Below, piece after piece: positions 1 through 7,057 of a stretch of DNA of 16,329 nt; the stretch's first letter is position 1, and every line of letters starts with the position of its first letter. The DNA is taken from positions 3,376 through 19,704 of the forward strand of contig PMMJ01000352.1 in the NCBI GenBank assembly GCA_003162255.1, read 5' to 3'. The position numbers and the translations under genes are program-made. The notes under the pieces were generated by a model. The model did not search any database. It was given only the letters and a program-made list of their open reading frames with translations, and was not told the origin of the DNA. The DNA is from Acidobacteriaceae bacterium. GTDB taxonomy: Bacteria > Acidobacteriota > Terriglobia > Terriglobales > Acidobacteriaceae.

Positions 1-2
1 GC

Positions 3-92
3 GTCCAGATTGACCCGAAGGAATGGTGGGACAGCCACTGGATTAAGGATCACATCGCGAAACGTGTAGACTTGCCCGGTTTCAGCAACTGA
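3..92 (+). CDS. C-terminal end of an unidentified protein (partial)
   Basis: An open frame enters from the left edge and runs 29 codons to a TGA at 90-92. The visible tail contains PKEWWDSHWIKDHIAKRV and ends PGFSN. The amino acid mix (Trp pairs, charged helix) looks like real protein rather than a shadow frame, and no competing frame covers it. The start lies outside the window. The fragment is too short to assign a family. A methyltransferase-type tail with a WW motif crossed my mind, but nothing visible is decisive. It is followed by about 260 bases without a gene. Confidence 0.45.
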   Translation, partial: VQIDPKEWWDSHWIKDHIAKRVDLPGFSN

Positions 93-352
93 ATTCGAGT
101 GCCTCGCCTCAGTGATTTTAGTCTTGCCGGACGCCGTGCTCGCGACTCGATTTACCGGCTCCCGGAATCGTGGCAACATGGAGTAATTCGAAGCTAGGTC
201 CCTAGGGGTGGATTGGCTCCAACGTGCTTTGGTGCTTCGTCTCGCGGTCCAGTAACGGGCTTGATGGGTTTAGGATGGAGAGCGTCCGGGTCGTCTTTTT
301 CCCAACAGATAAAAACTGCTGTCAGCTACTGCGCGGCAACTTCAGACTGGCG

Positions 353-1320
353 TCAATGAGGCGACGCTCCTGTATCGTGCAGTAGCACGACGTCGGCTTC
401 TCTGTGGGTACGCATGACGCCGAGAGTCTTGCCGTCGGGCGAAAACAGGAAGTACTGGATCGTGTCGCCCTGAAAACTCGTGATTTGGCGACCGGGCGAG
501 CCATCGAGCGGTTGCCACCACAGGTTGTCCGTGCCCTTTTCGTGGATCACGTACACGAGAGCCTTTCCGTCAGGCGTGAATTTTGGGGATTGCGCAAAAC
601 GTGGGTCAGGATCAAGGAGTTTGACACGCGGCTTGGGCCCAGCATCGAGCGGAACTAACACAAGTTTTCCCACGCTCGCCTTCGGATCTTCGCTCGGCGT
701 GAACAATGCTAGAAGCTTGCCATCCCCTGAGATACTCAGCCCCGGGGAGATGGAAAACCCGGTCGTACCTGGTACCGCCTCAGGAGTCCCGCCGTCAATG
801 GGCACTCGGAAAGCATGTAAGGTATCTAAGTTCGTGTAGTACACCCACTGTCCGTCTGGCGTGCAGATTCCGCCGACATCGGTTACCCCGGACGTTAGTC
901 GCTTCGGATTTGAGCCATCGGCATCTACACGCCAAACGTTGGTCTTCTTATTGGCGGTATGGTTCGACCACGTGATCACGACATAACGCCCCTCAGCACA
1001 TCCGTCTGGGTGAATAATGTTGGATGAGGGATCACTAAGCAGCGTGGTCCTGTTGCTGCCGTCGACCGACATTCGTATCAAGTTTCCACCATCTCCGAAG
1101 TAAAGACCACCATCTCTTGCCCAGCCGAACATGGCCGCGTCCTTGCTCTGCGCGGCCGCCGGCGTGGGAGGGTTCCCCGAGAAGCCAGTCGCGGGCATGA
1201 GATAAAGGTTTTGCGTTTCTGTCCGCTGTACCGTCGCGAGCGTCTTTCCATCCGCGGACAGCGTTAGTGTGTGATAGTCATTCGTATCATTCGTGATGTT
1301 ATGAAACTGTCCCCCCGGAT
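353..1320 (-). pseudogene. WD40-like (PD40/TolB-type) beta-propeller protein, 5'-truncated
   Basis: About 320 codons of a beta-propeller of the TolB/PD40 type. It carries repeated blades with motifs such as ITNDTNDYHTLTLSADGKTL, MSVDGSNRTTL, WRVDADGSNPKRLTSG, TPDGQWVYY, SGDGKLLALF, TPDGKALVYV and FSPDGKTLGVM. In Acidobacteriota such propellers are often the C-terminal sensor half of membrane serine/threonine kinases or DPP-IV-like proteins. The frame ends naturally with TGA at 353-355. It has no credible start: homology-like sequence begins abruptly at the YPGGQ motif near 1315, an in-frame stop lies just upstream of codon 1348, and there is no ribosome site. The N-terminal kinase, membrane segment or earlier blades are therefore missing. 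Beyond the break, the other strand carries an unrelated truncated gene. This is a C-terminal remnant, probably non-functional. The family assignment is firm; the parent architecture is inferred. Confidence 0.75.
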
Positions 1321-1833
1321 AACAACGCCACAGAAGCGGCCAGATCAATCATTGAAACTTGCCAGGAACTCGCGGAACGCTCCGACAACGCCGAGGCGTG
1401 GCTGACGGCGGCCCAAGCTTTTGACCAGGTATTTTCGCCAACAGCGATTCTGGATTCGATCGTTGAGACTGCGCGCCAGCATTCAAGGGAAAATAAATAT
1501 ACGCCCGCGCTAATATGTAGTCTGGGCACGGCTAAGTTGGCACCTCCTGAAATTGCGTGCACCCACTGGCTTCCCGCACTCGAATTCTACGAACAGGAGT
1601 TTTCGAGATCTCGTCTGCACATCCAACTGGTGGCCGAATACGTTAACACGTTCTGGAGGCTCGTCGCGAGCACAAGGTCCTTTGCATTCCGACAGCCGAC
1701 GTTGCTCCAGCAGAAACTCCAGGAGATTGCAACACGCCCAGACCTGCTACCGAGGCACACAATGCGAGTCGTTGTTTGGCATTTAGGATTGGAGGTGGCG
1801 CCACAGGCGAAGGAATGGCTCGACCGATCTTGA
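1321..1833 (+). pseudogene. Unidentified protein, C-terminal remnant lacking its start
   Basis: A plus-strand frame is open from about 1297 to the TGA at 1831-1833, giving about 170 codons of soluble, helix-rich sequence. Visible stretches are AARSIIETCQELAERSDNAEAW, then DSIVETARQHSRENKY, LPALEFYEQEFSRSRLH and RVVVWHLGLEVAPQAKEW. No ATG occurs before 1553 in any coding frame and none with a ribosome site, while protein-like sequence already runs from 1321, so the 5' end is missing. The alternating alpha-helical pattern recalls helical-repeat tails of large regulatory or NTPase proteins, but I recognise no family. Its broken end abuts the broken end of the propeller gene on the opposite strand, so both were probably cut by the same rearrangement. 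Confidence 0.45.
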
Positions 1834-1963
1834 AAATCCATGTGTGTTCTGATGCCGCGGACTCTTGTTCGGACTAAAGATGTCCAGTAGTGATGATCGA
1901 ACCTGGGCTGCGCTGAGACTGTTGCCCTGACTTGAACACCATTCGCGCGGAAGAGGCGGTGTT

Positions 1964-2881
1964 CTAGTTGAGCAATCGACTGAAATACTCCACAAAAGCC
2001 ATCGTTGCCCGAAGAACAAATTCAGCATCGGGTTTCCGAAAAACATGTGCAGGTCCTGGGTGCGCTGCTGGGCTCGTCACATCCCAGATGAGCTGCATTT
2101 GCCCCGCGAGCAATTTCGCCTCAGAATCGTCTAGCTTCAAATTGTCGTTGATCCACGTCGTAACCCTATCGCGGAATTTGGCGGGCACCGGGAGGGTAGA
2201 TGGTTTCGAATCCAATAAGATCTCCACAGCCTTCCTGCAATGGACAGCGGAGTTTTCCCAGCGTCCGTCCAAGAGGCATTTCTTTGCTTCCTGAAGTTCC
2301 TGGACAGATTTTGGAAGCTGTTGGGCCATGAGGCCGCTACCGTATCGGATCTCGAGAATTTCCAAACCACCGTAGCCGAGCCCGGGCAAGAGATTATCGA
2401 CCCATTGCGACCGGGGTAATGGGAATGTGAGCCCGTCAATACGGCCACCATAAAATCCAAACTTTCCATTTGGAGCGTGCACAGCAAATAACAGCTGAAA
2501 TGTAAGCTGAACTCGCAAGTCAGCGCTGCCACGCTCTCTCTCAATTCTGTTGACTGTTTGGACATCCAGTGGAATTTCGAACGGGACTTGCGTCGTACTC
2601 AGATACTTTGGACTGTCGGCAGTGAGTGCGATGTCCTCTTGAAAACGCGCGACAACTCGGTGTTCAGGCGAACGCAGCTGGCCGACGGCGCGAATAAGGG
2701 AAAGTGGATAAGCGGCCGCCGGTTCTTGACTGCGTTCGATGTAAGGAGACAGGGCGATGTCCGCGCGAATAGTCAGGAGCGGGAAATCGGGCCCTCCGGA
2801 GGCATAGATGCTCGTTAGCTCAAAGTTCATTGTTCCCATCTGATCGTTGGACCTATTCATGAAAATAGTGCCTTTTGGCAT
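1964..2881 (-). CDS. Hypothetical protein with beta-rich N-terminus and HEPN-like helical C-terminus
   Basis: A complete 305-codon gene. The ATG at 2881 is preceded by GGGAGG at 7 bases spacing, which favours it over the internal Met at residue 8. Residues about 16-185 look beta-rich and include PRSQWVDNLLPGLGYGGLEI at 156-175, a conserved-looking W...LP.LGYG element. Residues about 192-304 are helical (QELQEAKKCLLDGRWENSAV, CRKAVEILLD, then SPAAHPGPAHVF and AFVEYFSRLL). The arrangement of a helix with ENSAVHCRKAVE followed by a helix ending in a His-Pro-Gly turn resembles HEPN-type or abortive-infection-type helical domains. That is inference from pattern only, and the canonical Arg...His motif is not obvious. 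There is no signal peptide or membrane segment, so it is probably cytoplasmic. It is the only intact gene in the decayed left arm, followed on the same strand by a second HEPN-like remnant upstream. Function unknown. Confidence 0.7.
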   Translation of the reverse strand: MPKGTIFMNRSNDQMGTMNFELTSIYASGGPDFPLLTIRADIALSPYIERSQEPAAAYPLSLIRAVGQLRSPEHRVVARFQEDIALTADSPKYLSTTQVPFEIPLDVQTVNRIERERGSADLRVQLTFQLLFAVHAPNGKFGFYGGRIDGLTFPLPRSQWVDNLLPGLGYGGLEILEIRYGSGLMAQQLPKSVQELQEAKKCLLDGRWENSAVHCRKAVEILLDSKPSTLPVPAKFRDRVTTWINDNLKLDDSEAKLLAGQMQLIWDVTSPAAHPGPAHVFRKPDAEFVLRATMAFVEYFSRLLN

Positions 2882-3031
2882 AGCATCGCCTCCCTCCCCA
2901 AAGACAAACCCTGACTTCTTACACGCACGGCATCTTCCGACGTATCGGGGTTCTGCGTCGAACCAAATGCTCGGAATAAAGATACCAGCACAGATCGTGA
3001 TTTCGGCACCCCAGAAATGGCGGGTGTTCGC

Positions 3032-3567
3032 TCAAGGCACGGTGCGTGCGGCAATCTCAGACGCCTTTTTCTCTTTTCCCATCGCTTTCAGGAGACTCTT
3101 CTCGACACGGTGCAACAGCTAGGAATTGGCCACGTCGATTACTTCGTAGACTACGCCATACACGCCCTGGGAGAATTTCAGAGGGTCTGAGCGATCCCGT
3201 GACCAAACACCAGGATGTACGCAGTTGCGTACCTTGCGGATTTCGTGCGAGAAGCCTGCGAGGGTTGTTCTCTTCCCAGCCCAGGTGATGCGTTTCACGG
3301 GAAACCAGGCAAGCTCATCGGCTATATTAATGAGCTGGTTCAAGGTAAATTCCAGTACTTTGTTGCGCTTGCCGCGGAACCGCTTCCTTGCATACACGGT
3401 TGTTTTCTTGACTTCTTCCGGTATAGGAAGCACATCACCTGTAACCCTGCTTCGAAAGCAGCTACTTGCATCACCGTCGCTCCGAGGTAGGCCTTCCCGC
3501 GTAGACATCTGCGGGCTTCGCGACGGTACGAAAGCATCAATTCGTTGAGCCGGTCTGTAATATTCAT
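3032..3567 (-). pseudogene. HEPN-like small protein, broken by a frameshift and an in-frame stop
   Basis: This gene reads from ATG 3567 to TGA 3032-3034 and would give about 178 residues, but it needs two repairs. First, MNITDRLNELMLSYRREARR...VMCFLY runs to about 3421 and continues as PEEVKKTTVYARKRFRGKRN only after adding one base in the CCGG run at 3418-3421. Second, a TAG at 3119-3121 interrupts VIDVANS and LLHRVEKSLLKAMGKEKK; one substitution from TGG would make it Trp. Both joins give smooth, protein-like sequence, which is the evidence that this is one gene. Around residues 107-120 lies FSHEIRKVRNCVHPG, with Arg-x6-His and RN..HP, reminiscent of the HEPN RNase/nucleotidyltransferase-partner motif (inference). 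Its start overlaps the stop of the upstream gene by ATGA, implying translational coupling. It is either a true pseudogene or carries a sequencing indel plus a real nonsense change. Confidence 0.7.
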
Positions 3568-4097
3568 GGCTGGGCCTGACACGTCAGCGCGCTCTTCCTA
3601 CGATCTCTTTCTTCGTCAGTGTCCCGAACAGCTTCGATGCGTTCCAATTCTGAAATGTACAGTGTGGGAAGAGAATGTTCTCGCGCACCCTCAACGAGAA
3701 ACCGTTTGTACCACGTATATGGTCGCAAAGTGGGATCGTTGCTGGGCCTGGATGCCACGTACACACAGGCATCAATGTTTGCGTTATCCGTCGTGCGCAC
3801 GGGCATTCGAACCCGATGGTAGCCACCTTCTCCTTCATCGAGTGTGCGCAAATCGAGATCCGGAATGGAATAGAGCACTCCCCACACCTCGGAACCTTCA
3901 TGCGCGCGGGCGCGACTCGAAGCACAATTCAAGAACGGAATCACGAACCTAAACGAGCTTGAGGAGGTAATTGCACAACAACTGACTGCGGACCCGACGA
4001 ACTGTGCGCCATGGCGGAAGTCGGAAATCGAGCAAACGGGTTCCGGCGTCGGAAAGCGACGATTCAACTCGTAGGCGCTGATAGTTGAGCGGCTCAT
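3564..4097 (-). pseudogene. Gamma-glutamylcyclotransferase-like (GGCT/AIG2-type) gene, N-terminal half scrambled
   Basis: The C-terminal half is convincing GGCT-like sequence: GSEVWGVLYSIPDLDL, then LDEGEGGYHRV (family-type acidic residue at about E90), a substituted beta strand (DACVYVASRP) and FLVEGAREHSLPTLYISELERI. Family members are small cytoplasmic enzymes that release 5-oxoproline from gamma-glutamyl compounds. They begin with a YGSN substrate-binding motif, which is absent here. Just upstream of ATG 4097 the in-frame codons read FYF-stop-S-MS, which may be a wreck of FxYGSNMS. In a different frame, 4038-4018 encodes RLLDFRL, like the GGCT strand ARLxDFKL. The N-terminal half therefore appears broken by at least two small indels. 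It overlaps the next gene by 4 bases (ATGA), so the pair was an operon. A catalytically dead protein is the alternative to outright decay. Confidence 0.6.
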
Positions 4098-4271
4098 ACT
4101 TCAAAAGTAGAACAAAAGGCGAAGATAATCAAGTATATAGTTCCCTTTTTTAACCGCCTACTGATTCCTTGCACGCCCGCCCCCTCACATATCAGGTCAG
4201 GTCCGCGTAACATCAGTGACTAGGTGGAATTCAATTTTCGACCCCACCCCAAACTCTAGCTCAGGGTTTTG

Positions 4272-4309
4272 CCCTCAGGGCCGAGCCTTAGCATCTTTCG
4301 GCCCGAGGG
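4272..4309 (-). terminator. Imperfect GC-rich hairpin downstream of the catabolic operon
   Basis: CCCTCAGGGCCGA (4272-4284) pairs with TCGGCCCGAGGG (4298-4309): 12 base pairs with one bulged A and a 13-base loop. It lies 11 bases beyond the TAG of the minus-strand fusion gene, so it is well placed to end that operon. The following minus-strand sequence (GCAAAACCC) lacks a U-tract, so it may be a weak or factor-dependent terminator, or a 3'-end stabiliser. Hairpins of this composition are common as dispersed intergenic elements in Acidobacteriota, so it could be a copy of such a repeat. Confidence 0.45.
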
Positions 4310-4320
4310 GTTGGTTTTGT

Positions 4321-6384
4321 CTAACCTTCAAGCCATTTCAGTTGCTCTAACGTCAGAGGGAGCGCGCTCGCAAAAGCTGAATCGTTCAACTCGGCGATGG
4401 AACGGGGACCGATCAACGGGAAGGTCGGGAAGGGTTGGTGAAGTACCCAGGCGAGTGCGATGCCCATGGCGGAGCTTCCCATCTTCTTTCCGAGTTCAGC
4501 TGCGCGTTGTTTCCGGGCGAAGTTGACGGCGCTCGCCCAGTAGCGCTCAACATCCCCGGCCTGGCGGTCGGCGAAATCCTTTGGCTGGTATCCCGAATCC
4601 TTTTGGTCCAGGAAGAAGCCGCGTGCCTGGCTCGACCACGGGAAGAGCGGTAGCTGTTTTTCCGACAACCACGCTCGAGCATTGGGATTACCGAAAGAGA
4701 TCGCATCGGGGTAGACCGGGTTCACCATCTCCGCGAGACTCATCTGGTTGCTCACCGACGAAAAACCTTCGAGACCGTTCTTTGCGGCGTAAGCATTGGC
4801 GTCTTCGATCCGCGATATCGACCAGTTCGAAGCGCCGAAAGAGCCCATCGTCCCGGTGCGCTTGTGCTGGTTCAGCACGTCAATGATTTCCCCTACGGGA
4901 ACGTCGGGGTTGTCGCGATGCAACATGTAAATATCGATGTAATCGGTGCGCAGGCGTTGAAGGCTTTCCAAGTGTTGTCTGCTCAAGGCTTCAGGCGTGC
5001 ACTCGGTGTAAAGCGTGAGCGGCCATTGTGGAATCGGGCTATGTGCACCTTTGTCGAGAAGAATGACCTCCTTCCGAATGCCTCGCTTCTCAAGCCACCA
5101 CCCTAGACGTGCTTCAGCTTTGCCCTGGTTATAAATCCATGCGCCATCGAAAGTGTTACCGCCGATAGAAATATAGTGGTCCCACACAACCATCACCGAC
5201 TCGGGATCGCGCGCGGCATCCGTTCCAAGCACAAGTCGTGAAACCCGTTTGCCGAGCGGTTGAAAAAGCGCGTTTGCGATCGACGGGCGCAATGCGTTCT
5301 TCCCTCTAGCTATCGGGAGGGCCTGCGCTCCCTCTTCGGTATCGCGGCTGTAGACTAGCCCAACTTCCTGACGCCATCGATCAAGCGCACGCATGGTCGC
5401 CAGACTACTTGGCCACGAGAGGAGCGGCGCCTGGCGGTCCGCAATGTGCGATTCCACGTAATCGGCCTCAGCAGCGAAGAGAGCTTTGTCAGCATGCACG
5501 GTGATCGTCTCAGAAGCTGACCCATATCGATCCACGATAATCTCGGAATTGCCGGCGCCCCGCATCGTGGAGACCCACGGCGGATTGGGTATAGTAATTT
5601 GACCATCGGTGCCGTAGACCCGAATTGCGCCATCCTTCACAAGTCGAATGCCGCAGGCGAGCGTCGCCAGGATGTTTCCCTGGAACCGCATGACAGCGGT
5701 TGAGTATTCATCTACGTGCGAACCACCGCCAATATGCGCGATGGCCTTCACTTCGAGAGGCTCGGCAACGTCCAGGCCGAGCGCGGCTTCGACAACGGTA
5801 CGCGCCGTTGAAACGCAATAACCGCCAACATCGAGAATGCCTCCTCCAGCGAGGTTTGCATCTACGAGTCTACCGTTCTCCGTCGCAGGGATATCAAAAT
5901 TGAAGTTGATGTCGATTGCCCGCACGGCACCTATGATGCCGCTGCGAACCAGTTGAGTGAGACGCTCTATCTGCGGATGGATGCGATACATATACGCTTC
6001 CATCACGAAAACGTCATTCTGCCGAGCGGCCTCAAACACAGCCTCAGCCTGGGCATGGCTCATGGCGATCGGCTTTTCTACCAGGATGTGCTTGCCTGCA
6101 TTCGCCGCCTTAATGGCCCATTCGGCGTGATAGACATGGGGCGTTGAGATGTAGACGATATCTACAGATGAATCTTCCAGTAGCTCGTCGTAGCTTCCAT
6201 AGCAAACCGGTATTTGATGCTTTGCGGCAAATGCTTCCGCTCTTGCGAGGTCACGGGTCGCGACCGCTCGTAGCTCCCCCGTTTCAGAATTTCTTATACC
6301 GTCGGCAAATTCATCCGCAATCCTACCTGCCGCAAGCAAACCCCAACGCAGAGGTCTGCCGAAAACGCCACCTCTATCTTTCAT
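4321..6384 (-). CDS. Gfo/Idh/MocA oxidoreductase fused to aldo-keto reductase
   Basis: One 687-residue cytoplasmic protein with two NAD(P)-dependent oxidoreductase modules. Residues 9-350 are a Gfo/Idh/MocA dehydrogenase: Rossmann start RWGLLAAGRIADEF (13-26), AVATRD, the family signature VEKPIAM with K104, and GGGILDVGGYC (180-190) with D185 and Y189, closest to the dihydrodiol-dehydrogenase/glucose-fructose-oxidoreductase-type branch. Residues about 375-687 are a complete aldo-keto reductase with all four catalytic-type residues: D413 and Y418 (FDGAWIY), K445 (LLDKGAH) and H489 (YMLHRD). The AKR part is of the large multi-substrate (AKR families with NADP, yeast/YghZ-like) kind. ATG 6384 is chosen because GAGGAG sits about 7 bases upstream; the frame stays open further upstream but there overlaps the ROK gene. 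The gap to the ROK stop is 17 bases, so it is the third gene of an operon. The pair of redox modules suggests sequential oxidation and reduction of a sugar or cyclitol; the substrate is unknown. Confidence 0.88.
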   Translation of the reverse strand: MKDRGGVFGRPLRWGLLAAGRIADEFADGIRNSETGELRAVATRDLARAEAFAAKHQIPVCYGSYDELLEDSSVDIVYISTPHVYHAEWAIKAANAGKHILVEKPIAMSHAQAEAVFEAARQNDVFVMEAYMYRIHPQIERLTQLVRSGIIGAVRAIDINFNFDIPATENGRLVDANLAGGGILDVGGYCVSTARTVVEAALGLDVAEPLEVKAIAHIGGGSHVDEYSTAVMRFQGNILATLACGIRLVKDGAIRVYGTDGQITIPNPPWVSTMRGAGNSEIIVDRYGSASETITVHADKALFAAEADYVESHIADRQAPLLSWPSSLATMRALDRWRQEVGLVYSRDTEEGAQALPIARGKNALRPSIANALFQPLGKRVSRLVLGTDAARDPESVMVVWDHYISIGGNTFDGAWIYNQGKAEARLGWWLEKRGIRKEVILLDKGAHSPIPQWPLTLYTECTPEALSRQHLESLQRLRTDYIDIYMLHRDNPDVPVGEIIDVLNQHKRTGTMGSFGASNWSISRIEDANAYAAKNGLEGFSSVSNQMSLAEMVNPVYPDAISFGNPNARAWLSEKQLPLFPWSSQARGFFLDQKDSGYQPKDFADRQAGDVERYWASAVNFARKQRAAELGKKMGSSAMGIALAWVLHQPFPTFPLIGPRSIAELNDSAFASALPLTLEQLKWLEG

Positions 6385-6401
6385 TTGTTTCTCCTCACTG
6401 G

Positions 6402-7028
6402 CTAAGTACTTTCCTCGCCTGACTGAATCCTTTCGAGAGCCCGATGCCGCAGCGCCAAGCCTGAGGCATAAGCCATAAGACAGCCGCGTTTGCCGCAACT
6501 GCAGCGCCGGCCGTCGACCGCCACTACAGTGTGCCCAATTTCACCTGCTGTGCCAGCGTGACCCTGGTAGAGCTTGCCGCCCACCATCACGCCCATGCCG
6601 ACGCCAGTACTAAAGGTGATATAAACAAAGTCTCCGGCGCCGCGGGCGGCACCATAACGGTGCTCGGCCACAACGCCGAAGTTCGTGTCGTTATCGAGAA
6701 TCACATGCTGGTTAAGTCGCTCAGAGACGATATCGCGCAGCGGAATCCCGTCCCACTCCGGCATGTTGGAATTAGTGAGAACCACGCCGTGCAACCCGTC
6801 AGTATGCCCGGCGAAGCTGAGGCCGACGCCTGCAACTTCGCCAGGAGATATGCGCGCCTCGCTCAGTGCCCCAAGATACGCGTGTTCAATCGAATCGACC
6901 ACTTCATTTGGCAGTTGACCGGCGTGCTCCTTGGTTACGTGAACGGACAACATGTTCATGGAACTGTCAAGAACGCCTGCTGCGATCTTGGTACCACCGA
7001 CGTCGATTCCGACTGCGTACTTTTTCAT
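6402..7028 (-). CDS. ROK-family sugar kinase-like protein, C-terminally truncated
   Basis: About 208 residues from ATG 7028 (GTG 7043 is an alternative start; only a weak purine run precedes either). It shows the phosphate loop YAVGIDVGGTK, the catalytic-Asp region ILDNDTNFG (D114), the TFSTGVGMG loop and the ROK zinc site GEIGH (H166) with CSCGKRGC (C176, C178, C183). ROK proteins phosphorylate sugars such as glucose, fructose or N-acylhexosamines, or act as sugar-sensing repressors; no DNA-binding domain is present here. Two oddities stand out. The usual GCLEAYAS reads GCLMAYAS, replacing the sugar-contacting Glu with Met. The protein stops at TAG 6402-6404, roughly 90-110 residues short of a typical ROK kinase, so the end of the second lobe with its nucleotide contacts is gone. 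The start of the next gene follows after 17 bases, so the missing part is not nearby. It is probably inactive as a kinase, or a repurposed ligand-binding domain. Confidence 0.8.
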   Translation of the reverse strand: MKKYAVGIDVGGTKIAAGVLDSSMNMLSVHVTKEHAGQLPNEVVDSIEHAYLGALSEARISPGEVAGVGLSFAGHTDGLHGVVLTNSNMPEWDGIPLRDIVSERLNQHVILDNDTNFGVVAEHRYGAARGAGDFVYITFSTGVGMGVMVGGKLYQGHAGTAGEIGHTVVAVDGRRCSCGKRGCLMAYASGLALRHRALERIQSGEEST

Positions 7029-7057
7029 CTCTTTCAACCGCACTTTCGCGTCGTTCG

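Noticed and set aside
202..209. CCCTAGGG palindrome in the left intergenic gap
   Set aside because: A single 8-base palindrome with no partner or flanking structure is expected by chance.
6385..6498. 38-codon upstream extension of the Gfo/Idh/MocA-AKR gene
   Set aside because: It overlaps the ROK coding end, lacks a ribosome site and does not look like Rossmann sequence; ATG 6384 has a clear GAGGAG.
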